Assembly (NCBI GenBank): GCA_019245995.1
Contig: JAFAQW010000213.1
Coordinates: forward strand, 1-6,859
DNA from: Vulcanimicrobiota bacterium
GTDB taxonomy: Bacteria; Vulcanimicrobiota; Vulcanimicrobiia; Vulcanimicrobiales; Vulcanimicrobiaceae
Length of the DNA stretch: 6,859 nt
Direction of reading: 5' to 3'
Shown here: one piece after another, positions 1 through 4,919 of the stretch
Numbering within the stretch: the first letter of the stretch is position 1
Layout: every line of letters starts with the position of its first letter
Translations under genes and position numbers: made by a program
The notes under the pieces: model-generated
What the model saw: only the letters and a program-made list of their open reading frames with translations
Database searches by the model: none
What the model was told of the DNA's origin: nothing

Positions 1-351
1 AACGAACGGTACGTCGACTTCTCGCGCGCTCATGGAAACGTCGAAATCGCCCGGTGGTCCCTCGAGCGCGCGCAAGGCGTGCAGCCGGCGCTGCGCGACG
101 GCGTCGGACGGATTCACCTGCAGGGCTTCGGTCAGATAGAGATGGGCCTGCGCAAGGTCACCACGATACAGGTCCATCGTGCCCAGGCCCAAGAGGGCGT
201 CGAAATCGCGCGGCGACGCGGCGACGGCCGCGCTATACGCGCGAAAGGCCGCGTCGAAGTCGCCACGGGCGAATGCCGCGTCCCCCGCGCCGGAGGCCAC
301 GTTCGCTTGCGCGACTAGTGCTGCGGTGAGAAGCCAGGTTGCGCCGTTCAT
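1..351 (-). CDS. TPR-repeat protein, probably secreted (3' part beyond left edge)
   Basis: The reading frame is open from the ATG at 351 to the window edge, giving 117 residues with no stop. The start is preceded by a GAGGTAGGA-like ribosome binding site about nine bases upstream. Residues 4-17 are hydrophobic and end in an Ala-Gln-Ala context, so a cleavable signal peptide is likely, although the N-terminus has no Lys or Arg. Residues about 24-57 and 58-91 form two TPR-like helix pairs (for example FARGDFDAAFRAYSAAVAASP and a second unit ending ALQVNPSD). TPRs are scaffolds for protein-protein contacts. After residue 100 the sequence becomes strand-like (GDFDVSMSAREVDVPFV), so a separate beta-rich domain, perhaps a retropepsin-like aspartyl protease, may follow; that part is inference because the domain lies outside the window. 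The gene is divergent from the DUF5937 regulator and shares its promoter region. Confidence 0.77.
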   Translation of the reverse strand, partial: MNGATWLLTAALVAQANVASGAGDAAFARGDFDAAFRAYSAAVAASPRDFDALLGLGTMDLYRGDLAQAHLYLTEALQVNPSDAVAQRRLHALRALEGPPGDFDVSMSAREVDVPFV

Positions 352-388
352 GCGGGCAATCCTACCTCAGAAACGCGGGCGCTGCCAA

Positions 389-412
389 CTGATTTATGAT
401 ATTGTAAATCAG
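389..412. promoter_or_regulatory. 8-8-8 inverted repeat, probable operator between divergent genes
   Basis: CTGATTTA at 389-396 and TAAATCAG at 405-412 are exact reverse complements separated by eight bases. The element covers a plus-strand -10-like TATGAT (395-400). It also covers minus-strand -10-like matches (TACAAT at 406-401, CATAAA at 398-393), and the right arm touches the GTG at 412. It is AT-rich in a GC-rich setting. ArsR-type regulators commonly bind such dyads over their own promoters, so autoregulation by the adjacent gene is the natural inference. The TPR gene at 351 could be under the same control. Confidence 0.6.
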
Positions 413-1470
413 TGGTAGTCAGCGGGGTGAGGCAGCAAGCGGTACGCTTCGCGTTTTCGCCTCTACAGGAGGTGGTTCGCGCGCTGAAGGTCTTCGTCGA
501 GCCGCGGGCACATGCCGAGCAGATGCCCTGGCTTCGGCAGGCCCGGCGGCACGCGACGCCCGCTGTGAAACGAGGCGCCCGCCGTTTCAAAAGCTTGTTA
601 ACACCGGCGCCCGAGCTCTTTCCGCACATACTGCCTTCGAGCAAGGCGGTGAACTTTCACCAAGAGCTCGCGCTGCTATCGCGAGGCCGTCGCGCTTTTC
701 GCGAAGCGATGGCTCGCCGCTTCGTGGGCAAGCCGTTCGTTATGCGCGCCGATTTGACGGACCGTTCCCGAGCCGAGGCGTTGGCACGTCTGCTGCGGGA
801 AACGGCGGCCAGGGACTGCGACGAAGTGCTTGCGGGGTTCTGCGACGTGCTGGAAGAGTTCTTCGCACGCTGCCTGGCGTCGCAGTGGGACTTTTTTGAA
901 GCGGCGGCATTGCGCGATGCGCGCGCGCGTGAAAGTCTATTGCATCGCTTCGGCCTCACCTCCGCGCTTCGGACGTTGACACGGGAGCTGACCGCAACCG
1001 GCGATCGCACGCGTACGTCGCTGGAGTTCGGAGGAGCCGCATCCGAAGGCAAGCGGCTCGACTTTCCGCCGGACGGCACCGTATTGCTGACGCCGTCGTA
1101 CTTCATCTGGCCGCATGCGGCCTTCGTTCTGATGCGAGGAGAAACCGTGGATTTTCGAGTTGCGTACCCGATCGCGTCGCCGGCGCGGGTCGAGCGACGT
1201 GTCGGGCACTGGGATGCCTCGGCGAAGCGATTTACCGCGCTCGCGGATCCGACGCGGTTGAGAATGTTGGAGCTTCTGAGCTATCGCGATTTGTCCACGC
1301 GGGAATTCGCGGGAGTCCTCGGGATCTCCGAAGCGGGCGCCTCTCGGCATCTCTCGATCCTTCGGGAAGCGGCGCTCGTCAGCGCCAAACGCGACAGCTA
1401 TTTCGTGCTGTATCGCCGCACGGCGATCGCGCGAGCCATCGTGCGCGCCGTGTTGACGCCTCGGGAATGA
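412..1470 (+). CDS. DUF5937-type transcriptional regulator with ArsR winged helix
   Basis: Probable transcriptional repressor of 352 residues. Residues about 10-45 (VRFAFSPLQEVVRAL, then a PWLRQAR motif) match the N-terminus typical of DUF5937 proteins, where RFxxSPLxEVVxSL recurs. Residues about 272-340 form an ArsR/HTH_20-type winged helix: ALADPTRLRMLELLSYRDLS, then the recognition helix region ISEAGASRHLSIL (305-317), then a wing with SAKRDSYFVLYRR. There is no obvious cysteine metal-binding motif, so a small-molecule or non-metal signal is more likely than arsenic. The start is uncertain. GTG 412 lacks a Shine-Dalgarno and sits about 12 bases after TATGAT, which suggests leaderless translation; GTG 427 would remove only five residues. 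A strong AGGAGGTG at 467-474 lies inside the conserved N-terminal domain and is probably just coding. In other bacteria this family often sits beside a transporter it controls; none follows here. Confidence 0.87.
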   Translation: MVVSGVRQQAVRFAFSPLQEVVRALKVFVEPRAHAEQMPWLRQARRHATPAVKRGARRFKSLLTPAPELFPHILPSSKAVNFHQELALLSRGRRAFREAMARRFVGKPFVMRADLTDRSRAEALARLLRETAARDCDEVLAGFCDVLEEFFARCLASQWDFFEAAALRDARARESLLHRFGLTSALRTLTRELTATGDRTRTSLEFGGAASEGKRLDFPPDGTVLLTPSYFIWPHAAFVLMRGETVDFRVAYPIASPARVERRVGHWDASAKRFTALADPTRLRMLELLSYRDLSTREFAGVLGISEAGASRHLSILREAALVSAKRDSYFVLYRRTAIARAIVRAVLTPRE

Positions 1471-1541
1471 AAACGTTCGCCAAACTTGCGGATCGCGTCG
1501 GGGCCGCCCGTGCAACTTTCGGAGCCGTGGGTGCGTTATAA
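1467..1541 (+). CDS. possible 24-residue ORF overlapping the regulator stop (ATGA)
   Basis: The regulator stop TGA (1468-1470) overlaps an ATG at 1467-1469 in the arrangement ATGA, the classic geometry for translational coupling. The ORF reads MKTFAKLADRVGAARATFGA and four more residues before TAA at 1539-1541. Its codons are GC-rich at the third position, like those of the neighbours, and the peptide would be basic and amphipathic. No Shine-Dalgarno is needed if it is coupled. It could be a real microprotein, the remnant of a longer gene once co-transcribed with the regulator, or chance. The ORF is too short for coding statistics to decide. Confidence 0.25.
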   Translation: MKTFAKLADRVGAARATFGAVGAL

Positions 1542-1542
1542 A
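1537..1542 (+). promoter_or_regulatory. putative -10 box of the 114-residue gene
   Basis: TATAAA is embedded in TTATAAATA, an AT island in GC-rich sequence. The distance to the ATG at 1550 is seven bases, so transcription would begin at or very near the start codon and give a leaderless mRNA. No convincing -35 is visible 16-18 bases upstream. The element overlaps the stop codon of the 24-residue ORF. Confidence 0.4.
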
Positions 1543-1549
1543 TAGAGCT

Positions 1550-1894
1550 ATGCCGAGTATCGCTGCGCCTGTTGCCGCTTTGTCCATCAAATCGTCGCGC
1601 AACTCGGCGGACGCCGCCGATACGACAGAACCGGTCTACGGTGGATACGCCAACGGACGAGGCGACGTCGTGCTCTTCACCGACGAGGCGGCGTATGGGG
1701 TCAACTTCAAGAAGCAGAGCCTCCAGCTTCGTCCCCAATTGAATCCCGGGGCGCAAGCACGCTACGACACAACCCGGGCCGGCGACGATTTCCAGTACGG
1801 TAACAAGACGTTTCGCCGCCTCAGCGAGCAGCAAATCGTCGATATCTGCGTCTCGGGCGCCTTTACCTTAGCGCCGCGTCAACGCTCTTACTAG
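1550..1894 (+). CDS. hypothetical protein, 114 residues, unrecognised
   Basis: I do not recognise a family. The protein has a disordered-looking Ala/Ser-rich first 25 residues, then a more structured-looking part: EPVYGGYANGRGDVVLFTDEAAYG (about 27-50), a basic Gln/Leu stretch (FKKQSLQLRPQL), and a helix candidate FRRLSEQQIVDICVSGAF (about 88-105). It has one cysteine, no clear membrane segment and no convincing signal peptide. No Shine-Dalgarno precedes the ATG; the nearest promoter-like sequence is TATAAA ending eight bases before it. It ends one base from the stop of the convergent glycine-rich microprotein (1896), leaving no room for a terminator between them. Opposite-strand frames here are longer in places but look like shadows of this and the upstream gene. 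Confidence 0.5.
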   Translation: MPSIAAPVAALSIKSSRNSADAADTTEPVYGGYANGRGDVVLFTDEAAYGVNFKKQSLQLRPQLNPGAQARYDTTRAGDDFQYGNKTFRRLSEQQIVDICVSGAFTLAPRQRSY

Positions 1895-1895
1895 C

Positions 1896-2042
1896 CTACC
1901 GGCGCGTTCCGCGATCGACGAGCGCTCCGATCGCGACGCCAAACGCCACGCCCAGGGCTAGGCCCTGAGCGACGTGATGCGACGCCGCACCGATTGCTAC
2001 GCCAACGCCGGCCCCCAGGGCGATGAATGCGCCGAGACGCAC
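1896..2042 (-). CDS. glycine-rich membrane microprotein, 48 residues
   Basis: The GTG start at 2042-2040 shares its first base with the last base of the lipoprotein stop (TAGTG), which points to translational coupling, and no Shine-Dalgarno is visible. The peptide MRLGAFIALGAGVGVAIGAA then SHHVAQGLALGVAFGVAIGA and LVDRGTRR has two hydrophobic segments, about 4-20 and 25-42. Both carry regularly spaced Gly and Ala (GxxxG-like, glycine-zipper style), and two His lie in the connecting turn. Such spacing favours tight helix packing and oligomerisation in a membrane. The frame stays open for a long way upstream inside the lipoprotein gene, but only the part after 2042 looks like protein; upstream it is Arg/His-rich shadow. 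Similar short glycine-zipper-like proteins occur widely, with no assigned role. The operon suggests an envelope link with the lipoprotein. Confidence 0.7.
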   Translation of the reverse strand: MRLGAFIALGAGVGVAIGAASHHVAQGLALGVAFGVAIGALVDRGTRR

Positions 2043-3565
2043 TATTTGACCGTGACGGCGACTGCTTTCGATGCGATGCCGTTCGCCACGACCACCAGCG
2101 TGCTCGGGCCCGTTTGGATCTTCGCCGGAACGTCGAAATGCGTCGATACCGGCTTGGACCCGGTGGCGACCCCCATGGTGCTGTGATCGTGCGTCCGCGC
2201 GTAGAAAACGTCGCCGGTGGAGTTGTTGGTGATGCGAACGAGCGGATAGTTCGTGGCGTTTTGGTTTTCGTCGCCGTATGACATCGCCTGTCCGAAGCCG
2301 TTGAACTGCGTACCGGTGATCTTGTAGGTGGCACCGCGCTTCAGCGTAGCGGAAACTTTCGAGATCGTGGGCAGCCAGCTCGATTGCGGCTGTCCGGTCG
2401 GCGTGTAGAGGCCCACGCCGGAATAGCTCAGGACCATGACCTGACCGGACGGCAACAGCAAAGGCGGACCCGTATACGAGATGCCGTTCACGGCGTTCAG
2501 CGTCGAGCCGTTCCATTCGTAGACGGCGCCGCTGACGCCGAACACGAGTACGTCTCCGCTCGGCTCCAGCGTGGCGTAACTGTCGCCGGCGTTGTCGCCG
2601 TTGGGAAAGTCGGGGCCGACCTTCCACGTCCCGGCGACGGAGTTATAGATCGCCGTGTGGCCCGGACCTGCATTCGAATACGATCCTGTGTAAAAGACGG
2701 TGCCGTCGGGGCGAAGGATCGCGGGTCCGATTTCACCCGGTGGATAGTAGCACTTGCCCGGGCCGTACATGAGGCATCCGTACGGTGACGGAGAGTGCAG
2801 GTCCACGATCGTGGATCCCGCGCTCTTCCACGTTCCCGTGGCGGCGTTGTAGACTTCTGAGTTCGGCGCGTTCTTGACGTCCGCCGTGAGAATCTCACCG
2901 CTTGGAAGAAGCGTCCAGCCTTCCTCGGCGTTGAAATCCGATTTGCCGGCGTCGCCAAGCTTCGTCCAGCTCAGCGTCTTGGGATTGAGGTGGGCGTCCC
3001 ACTTATGCAGTTTGTCGCCCACCAGCATATCGCCGTTGGGCAGTACGCTCGAGGGCGAGTCGCCGATGTATTTCCAGCGGGTGGGGCGGCCGAGCGGCGT
3101 CCATACGTTCTTCACCGGATCGTAGATCGCGCCGAGATTGGTCAACTGCAGTTGATAGCCGTTTCCGGGGCTGTTGTACTCACCGCCGCTAATTGCGAAG
3201 CGCCCGTCCGCCAACACGTCCGAGGCGAAATACAGGGGACCGTACCGCGACGGTAGCGTGGCGACCTGCGCCCACGTACCGTCGCTATAGTTGCCTTTCG
3301 CGTCGGGCGCGTAGCGATACCAGGTGTTCTGATTGACACTCTGCGCCAGAACGGAGCCGTCGGTCATCAACCATTCCATGACCATTCCGACCGGCGGTTG
3401 ACGACGGAGGCGCGCGAACTGCCCCGCGCGGCTCTTTTGCAACGTCTGCAACGATTGCTGTGAGATCCGCGGCACCATCGATCCAGCGCTGGAACATCCC
3501 GCCGCGGCGAGGGTAATAAGCGCGGCAACAGCCACAGGTAAAAGGCGCAACTGAGAGCGACGCAC
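2042..3565 (-). CDS. kelch-like beta-propeller lipoprotein with galactose-oxidase-like C-terminal domain
   Basis: Predicted exported lipoprotein of 507 residues. Residues 1-23 form a signal peptide (basic start, hydrophobic core) ending in a lipobox-like LAAAG before Cys24. Residues about 60-395 contain six or so kelch-like blades, each with a turn such as LPSGEILTAD or RPDGTVFYTG followed by AIYDPVKNVWTPLG or AIYNSVAGTWKVGP. Residues about 396-507 resemble the immunoglobulin-like E-set domain that closes galactose/glyoxal oxidases. Compared from memory with galactose oxidase, the segment Y364-T365-G366 before LLLPSG aligns with the enzyme's Tyr-His copper ligands but has Thr for His. A possible second ligand, H459 in RTHDH, is present. 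Cys264 and Cys272 flank a conserved-looking GPGKCYYPPGEIG segment. Oxidase activity is therefore doubtful; binding or a structural role is as likely. The start is GTG, with GGAGG four bases upstream. It lies 83 bases behind the SDR gene. Confidence 0.88.
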   Translation of the reverse strand: MRRSQLRLLPVAVAALITLAAAGCSSAGSMVPRISQQSLQTLQKSRAGQFARLRRQPPVGMVMEWLMTDGSVLAQSVNQNTWYRYAPDAKGNYSDGTWAQVATLPSRYGPLYFASDVLADGRFAISGGEYNSPGNGYQLQLTNLGAIYDPVKNVWTPLGRPTRWKYIGDSPSSVLPNGDMLVGDKLHKWDAHLNPKTLSWTKLGDAGKSDFNAEEGWTLLPSGEILTADVKNAPNSEVYNAATGTWKSAGSTIVDLHSPSPYGCLMYGPGKCYYPPGEIGPAILRPDGTVFYTGSYSNAGPGHTAIYNSVAGTWKVGPDFPNGDNAGDSYATLEPSGDVLVFGVSGAVYEWNGSTLNAVNGISYTGPPLLLPSGQVMVLSYSGVGLYTPTGQPQSSWLPTISKVSATLKRGATYKITGTQFNGFGQAMSYGDENQNATNYPLVRITNNSTGDVFYARTHDHSTMGVATGSKPVSTHFDVPAKIQTGPSTLVVVANGIASKAVAVTVK

Positions 3566-3615
3566 CGAACCTCCAAAAAAGCAAAAACAGTGGGTTAGAC
3601 GGCTAAATTTCGTGA

Positions 3616-3639
3616 GGCGGCGGTCGCATTCCGCCCGCC
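3616..3639. other. GC-rich hairpin between SDR and lipoprotein genes
   Basis: GGCGGCGG at 3616-3623 pairs with CCGCCCGCC at 3631-3639, leaving one bulged C and a seven-base loop. On the transcribed minus strand it follows the SDR stop by about ten bases and is followed by TCACGAAATTT rather than a clean T-run. It may be a weak or partial terminator, or an mRNA stability element within a two-to-three-gene transcript. Confidence 0.35.
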
Positions 3640-3648
3640 AGCGAAGGG

Positions 3649-4383
3649 CTACGGCAGTTGCGCGAGGCGTCCGCCGTCGACCAGCAGCGTAGCGCCGTTG
3701 ATGAAGCGAGCGTCATCCGAGGCGAGAAAGCAAATTGCCGCCGCGAGATCTTCCGGCTTGCCGATTGGTCCTTCCAACTTTTCTACTCCGGATTTGACGT
3801 TGGGATTGTCACGCAACATCCGCGTATCCACCGCGCCGGGCGCAACGGCGTTGACGCGAATCCCACGCGACTGCATCTCGAGGGCGAAGCCGCGCGTGAA
3901 CGCCTGAATCGCGCCTTTCGACGACGCGTATGGCACGACGTTCGGCGTGGTCGCGAAGGCGTGGACCGAACTAACGTTGACGATCGCTCCTCCGGCCGGC
4001 ATGTGCTGCGCGCCGTACTTTGCGAAGAAGAACGCCGAGCCGAGATTGACGGTGAGCACCTTAAAAAAGTCCGCTTCGGCGATGTCGAGGATGGGCGTAA
4101 ACGTCATCATCGCCGCATCGTTGACGATGACGGCGACGGCGCCGTAGGTCGAGACAGCCTTGGCGACCACCGCTTGAACCGCGCCCGAATCGCCGACGTT
4201 CGCCTGCGCGGCGATCGCGTTGCCACCTGCGCCGTCGATCGCATCAACCGTCGCTTGTGCCGATGCAAGGTCGAGATCGGCGACGATGACGCGGCCGCCT
4301 TCACGCGCCAATTGCAGGCAGGTTGCCTTGCCGATACCCGAGCCGCCGCCGGTAACGATGCAAGTTTTGTCGGTGAAACGCAT
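3649..4383 (-). CDS. short-chain dehydrogenase/reductase (SDR family)
   Basis: Cytosolic NAD(P)-dependent oxidoreductase of 244 residues, the usual length for classical SDRs. Visible motifs are the cofactor glycine motif TGGGSGIG (11-18), an acidic residue after the second strand (D36 in VADLDL, favouring NAD over NADP), N113 (VNLGSAFF), the catalytic triad S139, Y152 and K156 in VSSVHA and PYASSK, and PG at 182-183 (APGAVDTRM). The usual NNAG motif reads NDAA (88-91), an uncommon variant. The C-terminus LLVDGG is standard. I chose ATG 4383 because the Rossmann fold begins directly after it and GAAGG lies eight bases upstream. The frame is open to 4560, but that extension lacks SDR features and crosses the upstream palindrome. 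Substrate cannot be predicted. The lipoprotein and the microprotein follow on the same strand. Confidence 0.93.
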   Translation of the reverse strand: MRFTDKTCIVTGGGSGIGKATCLQLAREGGRVIVADLDLASAQATVDAIDGAGGNAIAAQANVGDSGAVQAVVAKAVSTYGAVAVIVNDAAMMTFTPILDIAEADFFKVLTVNLGSAFFFAKYGAQHMPAGGAIVNVSSVHAFATTPNVVPYASSKGAIQAFTRGFALEMQSRGIRVNAVAPGAVDTRMLRDNPNVKSGVEKLEGPIGKPEDLAAAICFLASDDARFINGATLLVDGGRLAQLP

Positions 4384-4449
4384 GATCGCGGCCTTCGCGT
4401 TGATAAATCCGGATGCCCGCGCGCGAGGAAGAAACTTTTTGCAACTTTT

Positions 4450-4465
4450 CACCGTATATGCGGTG
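4450..4465. promoter_or_regulatory. 16-bp palindrome upstream of the SDR gene, candidate operator
   Basis: CACCGTATATGCGGTG is a palindrome broken by a single T/G pair. It lies 67 bases upstream of the SDR start and immediately before the plus-strand element TATATAAA (4468-4475). If the latter is a -10 box, the palindrome would occupy the space between -35 and -10, a position typical of repressor sites. No regulator gene of an obvious matching family lies next to it in this window. Confidence 0.45.
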
Positions 4466-4469
4466 TCTA

Positions 4470-4475
4470 TATAAA
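4470..4475 (+). promoter_or_regulatory. putative -10 box driving the 4513 reading frame
   Basis: TATAAA lies within TATATAAA. It stands 19 bases before an AGGAGG Shine-Dalgarno (4495-4500), as expected for a short leader. The sequence 17 bases upstream (TTTCAC) is a poor -35. TATATA is also self-complementary, so it could serve the minus strand. Confidence 0.35.
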
Positions 4476-4512
4476 CGGAAGACGGATACGAGAAAGGAGG
4501 TAAGTTCGGAAA

Positions 4513-4659
4513 ATGCGGTTCTATAACGGAATACCGATTACGGTGGTGAGCCAACTGCAAGTAATGGCGACGCCGACGGAATCAACGTCGCGCCGCCGGG
4601 CCGACGAGGATGCGCGGCGCGAGAAGTGCCGCGCGCATCGTGCCGGCCGCTCGCAATAG
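4513..4659 (+). CDS. short ORF, 48 codons, strong Shine-Dalgarno, ends in amber
   Basis: The ATG at 4513 follows the perfect Shine-Dalgarno AGGAGG (4495-4500) with a rather long 12-base spacer. The peptide begins MRFYNGIPITVVSQLQVMAT, becomes Arg-rich and ends at TAG 4657-4659. The second half coincides with a strong hairpin (4599-4648), so the Arg-rich codons may reflect RNA structure or non-coding GC-rich DNA. The stop is in the same frame as the next ORF, whose ATG is only nine bases further on. Options are a leader peptide controlling the next ORF, the 5' half of a gene broken by a nonsense mutation, or chance. No family is recognised. Confidence 0.28.
   Translation: MRFYNGIPITVVSQLQVMATPTESTSRRRADEDARREKCRAHRAGRSQ
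4599..4648. repeat. long GC-rich imperfect hairpin
   Basis: GATGCGCGGC at 4609-4618 pairs with GCCGCGCGCATC at 4628-4639 with a two-base bulge, and an outer GGCCG (4599-4603) pairs with CGGCC (4644-4648). No T-run follows, so this is not a standard intrinsic terminator. It ends nine bases before the amber codon at 4657. Confidence 0.45.
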
Positions 4660-4668
4660 CACGTCTTT

Positions 4669-4905
4669 ATGGACGACGCTAAAAGGCTGGCGTCGGCTCT
4701 GAACCCGCTGACAAAATCCCCGCAATTTTCGAACGCGAAGGCACGCGCCGCGGCTCGCCAGGAGCCGGCCGTCAATTGGCCGGCCACGAAGGTGCGAAAC
4801 GCCGACTTCAACCCTGAAGTCGATGGCTGCGAGTCGTTCGTTATGAACGATGGAAGCACGTGCGCCTGGGTCCCCGGACAGTTCCGCTACGTGGCCCAGA
4901 AGTAG
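4669..4905 (+). CDS. hypothetical protein, 78 residues, unrecognised
   Basis: No family is recognised. Roughly three quarters of third codon positions are G or C, in keeping with the neighbours. The C-terminal half (NPEVDGCESFVMNDGSTCAW then VPGQFRYVAQK) looks like real protein, with two Cys eleven residues apart that could pair. The N-terminal half is Ala/Lys-rich and probably helical. There is no signal peptide or membrane segment. No Shine-Dalgarno precedes ATG 4669, but the frame continues from the 48-codon ORF through the single TAG at 4657-4659, so expression by reinitiation or amber read-through is conceivable. The coding part contains two further inverted repeats (4764-4784 and 4803-4822). 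It could equally be the surviving 3' half of a damaged gene. Confidence 0.4.
   Translation: MDDAKRLASALNPLTKSPQFSNAKARAAARQEPAVNWPATKVRNADFNPEVDGCESFVMNDGSTCAWVPGQFRYVAQK
4764..4784. repeat. inverted repeat GCCGGCC-N7-GGCCGGC
   Basis: Two exact 7-base arms (4764-4770 and 4778-4784) flank a seven-base loop inside the 78-residue ORF. It would fold stably in RNA. Purpose unknown. Confidence 0.35.
4803..4822. repeat. hairpin with 8-bp perfect stem and 4-base loop
   Basis: CGACTTCA (4803-4810) and TGAAGTCG (4815-4822) are exact reverse complements around ACCC. It is coding in the 78-residue frame and only 18 bases after the previous inverted repeat. Confidence 0.4.
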
Positions 4906-4919
4906 TCCACGCTCGCAAC

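Noticed and set aside
467..474. Perfect AGGAGGTG Shine-Dalgarno inside the regulator
   Set aside because: It encodes the conserved Gln-Glu-Val of the DUF5937 N-terminus and no suitable ATG or GTG follows at proper distance in frame.
1379..1834. Minus-strand frame of 151 codons opposite the regulator end and the 114-residue gene
   Set aside because: It overlaps the conserved winged-helix coding end; composition is Arg-rich and no ribosome site precedes it.
3658..4503. Plus-strand open frame of 281 codons antisense to the SDR gene
   Set aside because: Arg/Asp/His-rich composition typical of a GC-rich shadow; the opposite strand has complete SDR motifs.
4384..4560. N-terminal extension of the SDR to 4560
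   Set aside because: It has no SDR features, crosses the palindrome and AT-rich promoter region, and the Rossmann fold begins right after ATG 4383, which has its own ribosome site.
4521..4859. Minus-strand 112-codon frame covering the two short plus ORFs
   Set aside because: Composition (Ser/Arg/Ala-rich) and lack of a ribosome site make it less likely than the plus-strand reading, although neither is certain.
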